DNA of 64,000 bases from Lysinibacter sp. HNR (GTDB lineage Bacteria; Actinomycetota; Actinomycetes; Actinomycetales; Microbacteriaceae), in NCBI RefSeq assembly GCF_029760935.1, contig NZ_CP121684.1, positions 372,001 through 436,000 on the forward strand, read 5' to 3'. The translations under genes and the position numbers were made by a program. The notes under the pieces are model-generated. The model was not told the origin of the DNA. It saw only the letters and a list, made by a program, of their open reading frames with translations, and made no database searches. Positions 8,875 to 19,060 of this stretch are shown here, piece after piece (within the stretch, counting starts at the first letter, position 1; the number at the start of each line of letters is the position of its first letter).

Positions 8875-9717
8875 CTACTCGGGATCGGTTTCGTCGAGCG
8901 GTGCGTGATGGTCAAGGTTGACTACGCCCCGCTTCCAATAGCCCTGCACATCAACCTGTTCGCGGGCAAGACCCAGCTCGCGACGAAGGTAGCGCCTCAC
9001 GGGAATCAATTCGTTTGCCTCTCCCGCTGCCCACACGTAGGTGTCCTGGCCGATACTGATTGACCGCACCGCCTCAAGCAGTTGCCCCGGGCCGTCTTCT
9101 CGGTAGAGACGTTCGACGGAGGCACGTGTGTGAAGCGTGGGTGGTTGCAGGGGGTTGCTCAGGTAAGGGTCAAAATCTTCGTTCTCAGTGAGCAGGATTG
9201 CGCTGACCCCGGTCTGTGAGGGAAGCAACTGTAGCCAGCGGGTGAGGGAGGGAAGCGCCGTTTCGTCGGCGATGAGTATGGCCTCCGGTGAGTCCGTGGG
9301 AGCCAGGGCTGATCCGCGTGGACCCCCAACAACCACCTCGTCTCCTACCGCTGCACCGAGGGCCCAGGAGGTGGCTGGACCCGGGTTCTCATGGAGAACA
9401 AACTCGATATCGATGCTGGCCGGGCGCTCCGGCGTGGCGGGAACGTAGCGTAGCGGGGTGTAGTCGCGGGATATCGAGACTCCAGAGTCGGGACGTTGAA
9501 TGCCGCCGTCCTCTGCTATCCACGGCGCGTTAAGTTGCCCGGTAGCGGGATCGGGGAAGAAAACCTTGGCGTGATCGGTGGGGCCGTCCGAAACAAAATC
9601 ATTAAGATCGGAACCCGCGAGTGTGATTGATCGGATGCCCGGCACAACATCGTGAATGGAAAAAACTGCGAGCCGACGCAGTGCCAAGTCGTAACGAACG
9701 TGTTCGCGCGTGTGCAT
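8875..9717 (-). CDS. Siderophore-interacting protein (FAD/NAD(P)H ferric-siderophore reductase)
   Basis: This 280-residue flavoprotein of the ViuB/YqjH family would reduce ferric siderophores in the cytosol to release iron. The FAD-binding segment SRDYTPLRYVP carries the family's R-x-Y-T pattern, followed by an HENPGPATSWALGA loop. The second domain ends with VWAAGEANELIPVRRYLRRE and then GYWKRG, both hallmark C-terminal motifs of the family. It is transcribed divergently from putA and no siderophore uptake gene is near. I did not see an obvious DtxR/IdeR-type iron box in the 100 bases upstream, so regulation is unknown. Confidence 0.88.
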   Translation of the reverse strand: MHTREHVRYDLALRRLAVFSIHDVVPGIRSITLAGSDLNDFVSDGPTDHAKVFFPDPATGQLNAPWIAEDGGIQRPDSGVSISRDYTPLRYVPATPERPASIDIEFVLHENPGPATSWALGAAVGDEVVVGGPRGSALAPTDSPEAILIADETALPSLTRWLQLLPSQTGVSAILLTENEDFDPYLSNPLQPPTLHTRASVERLYREDGPGQLLEAVRSISIGQDTYVWAAGEANELIPVRRYLRRELGLAREQVDVQGYWKRGVVNLDHHAPLDETDPE

Positions 9718-9821
9718 GCAATGACCTCCCCGAGACGGTGTACGTCTATTTTAGATGGGTTTTGCCGTATTTATAGTCGCAAATGAGCCGATTTTTTATC
9801 GTCGCGGCCTAGGCTTGGACT

Positions 9822-12800
9822 ATGGCCGACTCAGCAGATCTGATACATCCGCGCAATCTTGCCGACGACGCAATTCTTCTGGTGAGGCAGTGGCTGACGG
9901 ACAGCGAGTCCGCGGACACAGGGGCAACGGGGGAATCACGCTTGCTTTTTGAGCTGCTCCGTGACGATGATGGGCTCACTTTCATCAAAGATTTTATCGA
10001 CGGTGTTATTCAGCCCGAAGATGCATTTGTGGCTGCGATGAACCTCAAAAGAGTAGCGGCACGGGCCCCGGAGTCGCTTTCTCCCGCGTTGCGGCTGGCG
10101 GTTCAGGCCGGCGGCGTGGCCTCCCTGGCGCTCCCCTGGGCCGTTATTCCCTTGGCTAAGGGTGCCCTGCGACGCACCGTGAGTCATCTGATTATTGATG
10201 CCCCGCCGGAGGGGAACAGCCCGGGGAAGAAACCCGATGTGCTGGGTAAGGCTCTGGCAAGGATACGGGCCGCCGGGCACGACCCCAGCGTGAGCGTGCT
10301 CGGAGAGACCGTGCTCGGGGAGAAGGAGGCGCGGCGCCGGGCGGGAATTATTCGCGAGGTGATCAAGCGTGACGATGTGGAGCGGATCTCGCTCAGACTT
10401 TCCTCAATCGCCAGCAATATTACGCTGTGGGGTTTTGAGGAGACGGTGAGCAAAATTAGCGCGCGGCTCCTTGTGCTGTACGAATTGGCGGCGCAGACCG
10501 GAACCTTTATCACCCTGGATGCGGAAGAGTTCGGTCACTTTGATCTGACAAATGCTATTTTTCGAGACATTCTCAACCGGCCGCAGTTACGTTCGATGAG
10601 TGCGGGCATCACACTACAGGCCTATCTTCCCGATTCGTACAAGGCTCTCAAGCAACTCACCCGGTGGGCAATGAAACGTGTAGAGAACGGGGGCGCTCCT
10701 CTCTATGTGCGATTGGTAAAGGGTGAAAGCCTGTCGGCGGAGGGCGTGAACTCCACTCTGAACGGTTGGCCACGGCCCACCTTCTCTTCGAAGCGTGAGA
10801 CGGACACAAACTATAAACGACTGCTGGACTATGCCCTGCGCCCCGAGCATGTCCGTGCCCTGAAGGTGGGTGTGGCAACCCACAACCTCTTTGATGTTGC
10901 CCTGGCTCACAAGTTGGCCGAGCGTCGCGGGGTTTCTGATTCGGTGCAGTACGAGATGCTTTTGGGTATGGAGCCCGCCCACATTGACGCGGTGTCCCGC
11001 ACCGTGGGGAGTGTTCAGCTGTACACTCCGGTGGTGGGCCCCGGAGAGTTTGATGCCGCCGTCTCCGCCCTGGCTCGCAGGCTGGAAGAGGGTTTTTCTG
11101 CCGACAGCTTTTTATCGGCGTTCCTTTTCTCTGATGACAAGGAGGAGGTCTTTACCCGAGAGAGTGAACGCTTTGTCTCGTCGCTTGCGCGCCTCGGTGT
11201 AGATGTTGCGCCGACAAGTAGAAGAACGCAGGATCGCAGTACGGAGCATCAGGTAGAGAGCGAGGACAGCGCACTCTTCCACCGCAGGGCCGAGGAACCG
11301 GGTCCGGACACCCTCGACGAGGGCATGACTCAGGCCGTGATGCGGCTCAGCGATATGGAGGAGGCTTCCCACCCGATCCTTGAACCGGCGGCGCTTCCAG
11401 ATGATATTCCCGTGGTCTCGCTCACCGGCTTTGTGAACGAGCCCAACACCGATCCCTCTCGAGCGGCCAACAGGGCCTGGGCCGAGGGATTGCTTGCCCG
11501 TGCCGCGGATACTGTTCTTCCCGAAGAGGCCCTTGCCGCGGCGGCGGTGAGAAGTCCCGCGGAAATCAACTCGCTGATCGTCTCTGTGAGGGAACGTGCC
11601 GTTTCGTGGGGAGCCATGTCGGGTGCGGATCGCGGGGCCATTCTTCGCCGCGTAGCGTTTGGCCTGGTGGCAAATCGTGATCGATTTATTGAGTGTCTTG
11701 TGACAGAGGTGGGTAAGCCCCTCACGGAGGCCGACCTGGAGGTGAGCCGGGCGATCGATTATACGCGCTACTACGCGGCTCGGGCGGCGGACCTTGACAC
11801 GGTTGTGGGTGCTCGCTTTGTACCCTCTCGTCTCACTGTTGTTACCCCTCCCTGGAACCGTCCCGTATGCACCACAATTGGGTCTACCCTGGCGGCGCTT
11901 GCAGCGGGGAGCGGTGTTATTCTCAAACCGGCACCGCAGGCGCGACACTGTGGTGCGCTTGTTGCTGAGGTGCTGTGGGAGGCCGGAGTTCCGCGTGACC
12001 TTCTGGCGCTGGTGGACATTCTTGACGCCGGCATCACCGCTGACGAAGACACTGTGCAGGCCGACACCGGTGTGCTTCTTTTTACCGAGACGAGTGACCT
12101 GAGTCGGGCCATCGGAATTCCGGAAACACAGCCGAGCGAGGGTGGATTGGGACGCTACCTGGTTTCTCACCCGGGAGTTGACAGGATTGTGCTCACCGGT
12201 TCCTGGGAAACGGCGCAGCTTTTTCAGCGGCAGCGCCCCGAGCTGCAGCTCGTTGCTGAAACCAGTGGCAAGAACGCGATTGTGGTAACCCCGAGCGCTG
12301 ATGTTGACGCGGCCGTAGCAGCTATTGTATCGAGCGCCTTTGGATATTCGGGGCAAGATTGTTCTTCGGCAAGCCTGGTAATCTTGGTGGGGAGTGTGGC
12401 TCGTTCCAAACGCTTTATGCGCCAGCTCGAGGATGCCGTGCGCTCGCTCGCGGTGGGCAGCGTTTTTGACTCCGCAACACAGGTGGGGGCCCTCGTCGAG
12501 GCGCCGTCGAATGATCTCTGGGGGGTGCTCACCTCTCTTGAGCCCGGTGAATCGTGGTTGGTGGAACCGAAGCCCGTTGATGCGGCGGGGCGCCTCTGGT
12601 CTCCCGGGGTTAAGCTCGGGGTTAAGAGGGGTTCGCCAATGCATCGCATGGAGACTCCCGGACCCGTTCTTGGTGTAATGACAGCCCTCTCACTCACGGA
12701 GGCCATCGATATTCAAAACTCCACAGGGTACGGACTCACCGCGGGGCTTCACTCCCTGGATGCCGAGGAGGTGGGTATCTGGGTGGACAATGTTCAGGCC

Positions 12801-13571
12801 GGAAATCTGTGTGTGAACAGGGAAATCACAGGTCTAATGGTTGAGCGTCAGCCGTTTGGCGGGTGGAAAAAGTCGAGTGCCGGTGTGGGCTTCAAAGCGG
12901 GTGGACCGAACTATCTGCTCGCTCTGGGTGATTGGGTGGCCGATGAGGGTGATCAGAGTTCAACACTGCATCTGCGCGGCTTGGACGATCGGGTAGCGGC
13001 GCTGATTGAGGCCTCTCAAGAGCTGCTTTCCTACGAGGAGTTCGATGTGCTGCGCCGCGCCGCGCTGAGTGATGCCTACGTGTGGGGAACCGAGTTTTCT
13101 CAGGTGCATGATGTCTCACAGCTGGGTATCGAACGTAACCTGCTGCGCTACTGGCCCGCTGACAGCATGATACGGAAGTCAGAAGATGCTGATCTTCCCC
13201 AATTGCTTCGTGTGCTTGTGGCAGGTGCTCTTACGAGGGCGCAATTAAGTCTTAGCGTTTCTGTGCCCCTGCCTAGGGCAGTTCGTGAGGTGCTAGAGAA
13301 CTTGGAGATTGATATCAGCATCGAAAGTGATGCCGAATGGTATGAGCGTTTGGCTATTGGTGTTCCCGGTTTGGACCGGGTGCGGCTTGTGGGGGGGCGT
13401 AGGGAGGAGGCGGCGCGGAGCCTGGCGCAGCAGCCGGGGGTCCGCCTCTCCGCACAGCCGGTGACAAACTCGGGTCGTCTTGAGATGCTGCCGTTTCTTC
13501 GGGAGCAGTCGATCAGTATTACGGCCCATCGTTTTGGGATACCCTCTTCTCTCACGGACACGCTCTTTTAG
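9822..13571 (+). CDS. putA: Bifunctional proline dehydrogenase / L-glutamate gamma-semialdehyde dehydrogenase
   Basis: This 1249-residue enzyme oxidises proline to glutamate in two steps. The FAD-dependent PRODH barrel spans about residues 130-470, with FITLDAEEFGHFDLT, LYVRLVKGE and YEMLLGM lining the active site. The NAD-dependent P5C dehydrogenase spans about 560-1040, with PPWNRPV, the VLTGSWETAQLF nucleotide loop, ETSGKNA, and the catalytic Cys847 in GQDCSS. The C-terminal 200 residues form the extension found in long PutA proteins. There is no N-terminal ribbon-helix-helix domain, so it is not an autorepressor. RBS and promoter lie in the 100-base divergent gap with the siderophore gene. 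It provides glutamate and electrons from proline. Confidence 0.93.
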   Translation: MADSADLIHPRNLADDAILLVRQWLTDSESADTGATGESRLLFELLRDDDGLTFIKDFIDGVIQPEDAFVAAMNLKRVAARAPESLSPALRLAVQAGGVASLALPWAVIPLAKGALRRTVSHLIIDAPPEGNSPGKKPDVLGKALARIRAAGHDPSVSVLGETVLGEKEARRRAGIIREVIKRDDVERISLRLSSIASNITLWGFEETVSKISARLLVLYELAAQTGTFITLDAEEFGHFDLTNAIFRDILNRPQLRSMSAGITLQAYLPDSYKALKQLTRWAMKRVENGGAPLYVRLVKGESLSAEGVNSTLNGWPRPTFSSKRETDTNYKRLLDYALRPEHVRALKVGVATHNLFDVALAHKLAERRGVSDSVQYEMLLGMEPAHIDAVSRTVGSVQLYTPVVGPGEFDAAVSALARRLEEGFSADSFLSAFLFSDDKEEVFTRESERFVSSLARLGVDVAPTSRRTQDRSTEHQVESEDSALFHRRAEEPGPDTLDEGMTQAVMRLSDMEEASHPILEPAALPDDIPVVSLTGFVNEPNTDPSRAANRAWAEGLLARAADTVLPEEALAAAAVRSPAEINSLIVSVRERAVSWGAMSGADRGAILRRVAFGLVANRDRFIECLVTEVGKPLTEADLEVSRAIDYTRYYAARAADLDTVVGARFVPSRLTVVTPPWNRPVCTTIGSTLAALAAGSGVILKPAPQARHCGALVAEVLWEAGVPRDLLALVDILDAGITADEDTVQADTGVLLFTETSDLSRAIGIPETQPSEGGLGRYLVSHPGVDRIVLTGSWETAQLFQRQRPELQLVAETSGKNAIVVTPSADVDAAVAAIVSSAFGYSGQDCSSASLVILVGSVARSKRFMRQLEDAVRSLAVGSVFDSATQVGALVEAPSNDLWGVLTSLEPGESWLVEPKPVDAAGRLWSPGVKLGVKRGSPMHRMETPGPVLGVMTALSLTEAIDIQNSTGYGLTAGLHSLDAEEVGIWVDNVQAGNLCVNREITGLMVERQPFGGWKKSSAGVGFKAGGPNYLLALGDWVADEGDQSSTLHLRGLDDRVAALIEASQELLSYEEFDVLRRAALSDAYVWGTEFSQVHDVSQLGIERNLLRYWPADSMIRKSEDADLPQLLRVLVAGALTRAQLSLSVSVPLPRAVREVLENLEIDISIESDAEWYERLAIGVPGLDRVRLVGGRREEAARSLAQQPGVRLSAQPVTNSGRLEMLPFLREQSISITAHRFGIPSSLTDTLF

Positions 13572-13680
13572 GGGGAAGACGACGGTTTGATACCGGGAGC
13601 TTAAATTCTTTTGCGCCGGGTGTGGTCGCGGGACTTGTCGAGTCGTTCCGCCCTGGATTGTGGCTGGCTGGTCGCCGCCG

Positions 13681-14265
13681 CTAGGCCGAACCGCTCCAGG
13701 CTGCGGGAGCGATTGTCCAGATGACCTCCGCTACCGTGTCGTTCAGGTTTGACCAGCTGTGTGGCTCTTTGCCGCTGAACGTGATGGTGTCTCCGGCTCG
13801 AAGCGAAACGTTGCCGTGTCGGAAATGAAGTAGGATCTGGCCGGTGAGAACGTGCAGCACCTCGGTTTCGCCGTTGATTGTGTAGAGATCGCTGCCCCCG
13901 CTGGCCCCCGGTTGGAGCGTTGAGCGCAGCACCTGAACGTGTGATTCACCGCGTGGGGTGATGAGGCGTTCTGAGGCCCCCGTTCCTCCCATGTTGATGG
14001 TGGGGGCGTCTGCGAGGGGGATGACCTCGTGTGTTGGCGGTTCAAAAAGCGAGCCTACGGGAAGGGAGAGTACCTGACAGATGGTGATGAGGGTTGCCAC
14101 GCTGGGGGAGGTTTCGTCGCGCTCGACCCTGCTGATAAAACCTTTGGTGAGTCCGGTGGAGTCGGCAATCTGTTCAATGGTGAGGCCCTGGGCCTGCCTA
14201 GTAGAGCGGAGCTTGGCCCCGATGAGCAGTGGGGTGCTTGACGGTGAGGGGTGTATCGATCTCAC
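13681..14265 (-). CDS. XRE-family regulator with C-terminal cupin domain
   Basis: This 194-residue DNA-binding protein has an HTH_XRE domain at about residues 15-70 (LRSTRQAQGLTIEQIADSTG then GFISRVERDETSPSVATL) and a cupin sensor domain in the last 70 residues (LTGQILLHFRHGNVSLRAGD, HSWSN). This PuuR-like architecture commonly controls polyamine, amino-acid or guanidino-compound genes. It is divergent from the agmatinase-family gene, 150 bases away, and is very probably its regulator. A TTGACA at about 14305 and the AT-rich gap would be the control region. The effector is not visible from the sequence. Confidence 0.87.
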   Translation of the reverse strand: MRSIHPSPSSTPLLIGAKLRSTRQAQGLTIEQIADSTGLTKGFISRVERDETSPSVATLITICQVLSLPVGSLFEPPTHEVIPLADAPTINMGGTGASERLITPRGESHVQVLRSTLQPGASGGSDLYTINGETEVLHVLTGQILLHFRHGNVSLRAGDTITFSGKEPHSWSNLNDTVAEVIWTIAPAAWSGSA

Positions 14266-14418
14266 TTTTACCCCTTTCAGAAGGCTCCGGCGAATCGGTT
14301 AATTTGACAGTGAATACTGATCTAACCCAGTATAGAACCCATTGATTGTTGCTTAAAAAGATACAAAAGTTGTCTGTAGGTAATATGATCGAGTGTATCC
14401 ATCGAAAGGAGCCGACTC

Positions 14419-15429
14419 ATGGCAGAGTCGCTGAACTATCCGAACCTTCCCAGTGCACTAAGCGCAAACGCTCCACGCGTTGTGGCCGGTGGCTACACTG
14501 GACCGGTAAACACCTCGGTGGTGCCCCGGTTTAGCGGGCCGTCAACGTTTGCGCTACTCCCGACATTTCAGGAGGTGCCGCGCGCCGATATCGCGGTTAT
14601 CGGTGTGCCCTGGGACACCGGTGTCTCCTACCGCCCGGGTGCTCGATTTGGACCCCAGCATATCCGGCAGTCCAGTCGCCTCTTGCGACCCTATAACCCC
14701 GCCCTCGAGGTGTCCCCCTTTGGGGTTCAACAGGTGGTAGACGGGGGAGACATTGCCATTAATCCGTTTAATATTGGGGAGGCCATTGAATCGCTCCAGG
14801 AAAACGCACACCAGCTGGTGAGCTCGGGTACCCGATTGGTGACTCTCGGCGGAGACCACACCATTGCGCTACCTCTGCTCCGCTCCGTTTCCGCGATTCA
14901 CGGCCCGGTTGCGCTGCTGCACTTTGACGCGCACCTGGACACCTGGGACACCTACTTTGGTGCGGAGTACACTCATGGAACCCCTTTTCGTCGTGCCGTA
15001 GAGGAAGGGCTGCTTGATACCGAGGCTATCTGTCACGTGGGAACCCGCGGCCCGCTCTACGGGCACCGCGACCTTGAGGATGATCGCCGCTTTGGGTTCG
15101 GCATCGTGACCTCCGCCGATGTTTTCCGCAAGGGTGTTGACGAGATTGCAGCCTCGCTGCGTGATCGTGTGGGTAATCGCCCGCTCTATATTTCAATCGA
15201 CATCGATGTCCTCGACCCCGCCCACGCCCCCGGCACGGGAACCCCCGAGGCGGGAGGGCTCACCTCGCGCGAGCTGCTCGAGATACTTCGTGGCCTGGCG
15301 GGGATGAATGTGGTTGGTGCTGACGTGGTCGAGGTTGCCCCCGCCTACGATCATGCCGAGCTCACGGGTGTCGCCGCGTCACACGTTGCGTATGACCTGC
15401 TCTCCCTGATCGCCCTGCGCAAGGGATAG
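14419..15429 (+). CDS. speB: Agmatinase / ureohydrolase family protein
   Basis: This 336-residue binuclear manganese ureohydrolase cleaves urea from a guanidino compound. The metal motifs are all present: GGDHT near residue 144, [10 protein letters not shown] near 168 and [19 protein letters not shown] near 258, plus [18 protein letters not shown] at the N-terminus. AAAGGAG lies at ideal distance before the ATG. Agmatine is the textbook substrate, but family members also act on 4-guanidinobutyrate, 3-guanidinopropionate or guanidine. Its neighbours (symporter, TPP enzyme, hydroxyacid dehydrogenase, two regulators) suggest a catabolic guanidino pathway rather than polyamine synthesis, so the speB name indicates the family only. 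Confidence 0.85.
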   Translation: MAESLNYPNLPSALSANAPRVVAGGYTGPVNTSVVPRFSGPSTFALLPTFQEVPRADIAVIGVPWDTGVSYRPGARFGPQHIRQSSRLLRPYNPALEVSPFGVQQVVDGGDIAINPFNIGEAIESLQENAHQLVSSGTRLVTLGGDHTIALPLLRSVSAIHGPVALLHFDAHLDTWDTYFGAEYTHGTPFRRAVEEGLLDTEAICHVGTRGPLYGHRDLEDDRRFGFGIVTSADVFRKGVDEIAASLRDRVGNRPLYISIDIDVLDPAHAPGTGTPEAGGLTSRELLEILRGLAGMNVVGADVVEVAPAYDHAELTGVAASHVAYDLLSLIALRKG

Positions 15430-15449
15430 AGAAGTCCTATACTCAACGT

Positions 15450-15647
15450 ATGGTGTTAGTGAGTATTCTGATTGCTGTTTTTGACATCTGTTGTCTCATT
15501 GACTGTGCGCTCTTTGATCGTACGAGGCTGCGACGATTTACAAAGTGGGCTTGGCTGGCAATTATCTTTTTCCTTCCCGTGCTTGGCGGACTGCTCTGGT
15601 TTGCCTTCGGCCGCACCTGGAGAAAAACCGCAGCGGGGGTTGCTTAA
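15450..15647 (+). CDS. Small membrane protein with phospholipase D nuclease N-terminal-like (PLDc_N) domain
   Basis: This 65-residue protein has two transmembrane segments, at about residues 3-20 and 33-53. The second ends in the PLDc_N pattern of a tryptophan-flanked segment, then LPVLGGLLWFAFGR and a basic tail. Such short actinobacterial proteins are common and have no known activity; they carry only the membrane anchor region of cardiolipin-synthase-like enzymes. It starts 20 bases after the agmatinase stop and may be co-transcribed, although a functional link is doubtful. Confidence 0.72.
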   Translation: MVLVSILIAVFDICCLIDCALFDRTRLRRFTKWAWLAIIFFLPVLGGLLWFAFGRTWRKTAAGVA

Positions 15648-15718
15648 GTCGTCCCTCGGGTAGCACCGTGGATTGGAAGGACGCCTGAGTCTGGGGTATT
15701 CGGGTGCTGGGTGAGTGT

Positions 15719-17374
15719 CTATGGGCTGGGGCGGTTTTCCAGGGCCACAAGCAGGTCTGCGCGAACGAGCGCGTTATCGAGATCTCGTCCGAGTAGCGCA
15801 CCCGCTGTGCTCACGTAACGCCGTACGGTATTGCGGTGTAAGCCCAGAATCCTGGCCGTGGCATCCCAACCTCCGTTGTTGAGCAACCACGAGTGTAGTG
15901 TGGTGAGGATGGCCTCCGTCTCGGGATGATTCGACGTGCTGACGGGCTCCAGAGTCACCGCCGAAAAGGTGGAGACGAGTCCGGGTGGCACGAGGGCGCT
16001 GAGCGATCCAAGCTCTTCGGAGAACATGAGGGATCGTCTCAGTTCGCGCGCTCGGGGAACAAGCAGCTCAGCCTCGCGCATGGCTTCGCTCAGGCGGTGC
16101 CCGGGATGTTCAGAGCTGACGCTCAGTACCCAGCCACGTTCGGCGCAGGTCTCAACAATGGACGCGCTGGGTGGCGCCGACACGATCGCTCGCAGGCGGC
16201 CACCTCGGTGATCCACAAAGGGCGTGTTGAGCAGAAGGCGCCACCACGCGAGATCGGTTGCGTGCGCAGACTCTCCCGCGAGCGAGATAGCCGTGATCGC
16301 GTACCCTAAACGCCGTCGATGCTCGCCGAGGGAGCTCGTCACAAGCCGATCTATTCGATCCAGCATGGTGGTGGAGGTGGGCGATACGGCCTCGTCAACC
16401 AACAGCGTCATCATCAATTGGTCGAGGGCGGTTGACTGTGAACGGGGAAGGACAAGCACAAGCTGAAGAAGGTCAGCGGCTAGCATTAGCCCGGTGCGAT
16501 CATCGCTCGTGATGCGCGGTTCTTTCACGAGGAGAAGCTCGCTTGTTGCTGTGGCGAGAGTGGCCGAGGGGCGGATGCCGATAGCGGTCACCTCGTAGTG
16601 GGTATTATCGGCGGGAAAAGAACCGAACACCTGGTGGAGGGTTTGTCCGCCCAGACGTTCTGAATATTCTCGCACCAGGTCCGCTGCAGAAATCTGGGTG
16701 GGAGCCGTACCCGTTTGAAACAGGTCTTCGCCCTGGCGGAGAACAACCCAGGAGTGCGTCATCTGTGAAAGCGTGGTGACGAGCTGCTTGGTGGGGTTGG
16801 GGAGGAGTGCGGCCTTCGTGAGGCGTCTTGCCATGGTGCTCACGTAGTGCAGCCCGCGCAGGCGGTTGTTATGCATCTCGTGGGAGAAACGGTTAGTGAC
16901 CTGCACAAAACGCACCTCGGCGTCGATACGAACGAGGGGCAGGCCACGCCGCGTGCACGCCTCAATCAGAGGCTCGGGTACTTCGGTGTAAACGGGTTCT
17001 ACCCCAAACCCTAGGGCGGCAACTCCCGCGTCACAGAGCCGGAGCACGTACTCGTCGATATCTTGCTCAGACGTGGGAAGCCCCAGGCCGGTGATAAGCA
17101 GGAACTCGTGACCGTAGAGATATTGGCGCGGGTCGTTGAGCTCAATAACCGCCGTGGTCACGAGCGAGAGTGCTCGGGCGCTCTCGCGCTGCGTGACGGG
17201 ACTCAGCAGGGTCATCATGAGTTCTGGCGTGTCGAGGAGAACACCGAGCGGGATCCCGGAGCGATCATCACGCTGTGAGAGCCCTCGGAGGATAGCGATG
17301 TAGCCTCCCGGCTCTGTGGGAGGAACGCCCAGGGGGCCGGTGCGATGTTCGGGGGGAGGAGTGGGAATATCCAT
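15719..17374 (-). CDS. PucR-family transcriptional regulator
   Basis: This 551-residue regulator has the three-part PucR design. The N-terminal PucR ligand domain (about residues 45-160) contains ELNDPRQYLYGHEFLLITGL. The middle is a CdaR GGDEF-like region. The C-terminal HTH_30 domain has LLNNGGWDATARILGLHRN then VRRYVSTAGALLGRDL. PucR proteins activate purine, amino-acid or amine catabolic genes in response to nitrogen metabolites. It is divergent from the symporter gene, 160 bases away, and probably controls the symporter-TPP enzyme-dehydrogenase operon. Its start at 17374 has only a weak ribosome-binding site; the next in-frame starts would remove part of the PucR domain. Confidence 0.85.
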   Translation of the reverse strand: MDIPTPPPEHRTGPLGVPPTEPGGYIAILRGLSQRDDRSGIPLGVLLDTPELMMTLLSPVTQRESARALSLVTTAVIELNDPRQYLYGHEFLLITGLGLPTSEQDIDEYVLRLCDAGVAALGFGVEPVYTEVPEPLIEACTRRGLPLVRIDAEVRFVQVTNRFSHEMHNNRLRGLHYVSTMARRLTKAALLPNPTKQLVTTLSQMTHSWVVLRQGEDLFQTGTAPTQISAADLVREYSERLGGQTLHQVFGSFPADNTHYEVTAIGIRPSATLATATSELLLVKEPRITSDDRTGLMLAADLLQLVLVLPRSQSTALDQLMMTLLVDEAVSPTSTTMLDRIDRLVTSSLGEHRRRLGYAITAISLAGESAHATDLAWWRLLLNTPFVDHRGGRLRAIVSAPPSASIVETCAERGWVLSVSSEHPGHRLSEAMREAELLVPRARELRRSLMFSEELGSLSALVPPGLVSTFSAVTLEPVSTSNHPETEAILTTLHSWLLNNGGWDATARILGLHRNTVRRYVSTAGALLGRDLDNALVRADLLVALENRPSP

Positions 17375-17533
17375 GAAGATAATTTATCCTGAAATCATTC
17401 CATTTTGGGATCAAATTCTGTTCGCTCGCGGGAGGAAGCGAGACTAGCGTTACGTAGATAACGTATCGAGTGTTGGTTCTACCAACTCAAAACTTTTTGT
17501 TGGCCTTGCGCCAGCCAAAAATAGGGAGACAAC

Positions 17534-19036
17534 GTGGTCCTGGATTACACTGTGATGGCCGTATACATCATCGGCATCCTCGGGGTGGGCTATTGGGGGA
17601 TGCGCAGATCCGCGTCCAAAAGCGACTACCTGGTGGCCGGTCGAAGACTGGGAACCTTCATGTACTCGGGTGCGCTCTCCGCGATCGTTCTGGGCGGGGC
17701 ATCTACCGTTGGCGGAATCGGCCTGGGGTACACCCACGGTCTCTCTGGAGCTTGGCTGGTAGTGGCAATTGGGCTGGGCATCCTGGTGCTGAGCGCCTTC
17801 TTCGCCAAGCGGATTGTTAAGCTCAAGGTTTACACCGTAACCGAGATGCTCGACCTGCGCTACGGGGGTTCCTCCGGTCTCATCTCGGGTCTGGTGATGT
17901 TTTTATATACCCTCATGCTCACGGTCACCTCGACCCTCGCCTACGCCACCATCTTCCACGTGCTTTTTGGCATGCCTAACTTCTGGGGCATTGTGCTGGG
18001 AGGCGCGGTTGTTGTGACCTATTCCGTAATGGGAGGAATGTGGTCTATCACCCTCACCGACGTGGTGCAATTTGTGATCAAAACCATCGGTATTCTTCTG
18101 CTCCTCCTTCCTATCGCAATAGTTAACGCGGGTGGCTTTAGTGGGATGGGAGAGCGCCTAGCTGACTCGTTTTTCTCACCCTGGTCAATCGGTGGGGCCA
18201 CCATCATCACCTACATCGTGGTCTATACGCTGGGGCTACTCATCGGTCAGGACATCTGGCAGCGGGTCTTCACCGCAAAAACCCCGCGCATCAGCACCAT
18301 CGGCGGCATAGCCTCCGGTATCTACTGCCTCATCTACGCCGTTGCGGGGGCCCTCATCGGAATGGCCGTTCGTGTGCTCTACCCCACCCTGGCAAACCCC
18401 GACGAGGCATTCGCCACGATTGTTCAGGATGTTCTTCCCCCGGGTATCCGCGGACTCGTTTTGGCCGCGGCGCTTGCCGCCATGATGTCAACCGCGAGCG
18501 GAGCGCTCATAGCCTCCGCAACGGTGTTGACGAGCGATATCGTTCCTCGGTTAAAAGCCCTCTTTATCCCCGGAAGTCGAACGGCGAGTGCATCTGTTGG
18601 AGCGAGTGGCGGGCACCCGGAGGGGGCCGGAATCGCGGGTTACCGGTTAACCACGCTGATCCTTGGTGTGGCCGTGATCGTCATAGCCTCGGCCGTGACG
18701 AGCGTGGTGGGTGCACTCACAATCGCGTACAACATTCTTGTGGGTGGACTCTTTGTGGCAATCCTGGGAGGCCTCCTCTGGAAACGGGGTACCCGTTCCG
18801 GTGCCCTTGCGAGCATCCTGGTGGGAACCGCGACGGTGATCATCACCATGTTTATCACGGGTATTCTGGCAAACGAACCGATCTATTTTGGGCTCGGCTC
18901 CAGCCTGGTGACCTTTATCGTGGTGAGTCTAATGACCCGGCCAACCGACGACGTGATTATGACCGAGTGGTCGCGCCGCCTGAAAATTAGTGACCGTACC
19001 GAGGCCAACGAGATTATTGACCTTCCGGTGCGGTGA
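17534..19036 (+). CDS. Sodium:solute symporter family transporter
   Basis: This 500-residue integral membrane protein of the SSS family has about thirteen hydrophobic segments. Family motifs include DYLVAGRRLGTFMYSGALS near residue 35, GIGLGYTHGLSGAW near 65, TEMLDLRYG and the conserved GGMWSITLTDVVQ. It would take up an organic solute with sodium. It starts at a GTG with AGGGAG about seven bases upstream. It is the first gene of an operon with the TPP enzyme and dehydrogenase, and the agmatinase-type gene nearby suggests that the solute is a guanidino compound, amino acid or 2-oxoacid; this is inference. Confidence 0.88.
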   Translation: MVLDYTVMAVYIIGILGVGYWGMRRSASKSDYLVAGRRLGTFMYSGALSAIVLGGASTVGGIGLGYTHGLSGAWLVVAIGLGILVLSAFFAKRIVKLKVYTVTEMLDLRYGGSSGLISGLVMFLYTLMLTVTSTLAYATIFHVLFGMPNFWGIVLGGAVVVTYSVMGGMWSITLTDVVQFVIKTIGILLLLLPIAIVNAGGFSGMGERLADSFFSPWSIGGATIITYIVVYTLGLLIGQDIWQRVFTAKTPRISTIGGIASGIYCLIYAVAGALIGMAVRVLYPTLANPDEAFATIVQDVLPPGIRGLVLAAALAAMMSTASGALIASATVLTSDIVPRLKALFIPGSRTASASVGASGGHPEGAGIAGYRLTTLILGVAVIVIASAVTSVVGALTIAYNILVGGLFVAILGGLLWKRGTRSGALASILVGTATVIITMFITGILANEPIYFGLGSSLVTFIVVSLMTRPTDDVIMTEWSRRLKISDRTEANEIIDLPVR

Positions 19037-19060
19037 GTGGAAATTTATAAGGAGCGCGTG

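Noticed and set aside
11112-12644. A 510-codon minus-strand frame opposite putA
   Set aside because: It is an antisense shadow of a strongly supported PutA with full motifs; such long shadows are common in GC-rich genes.
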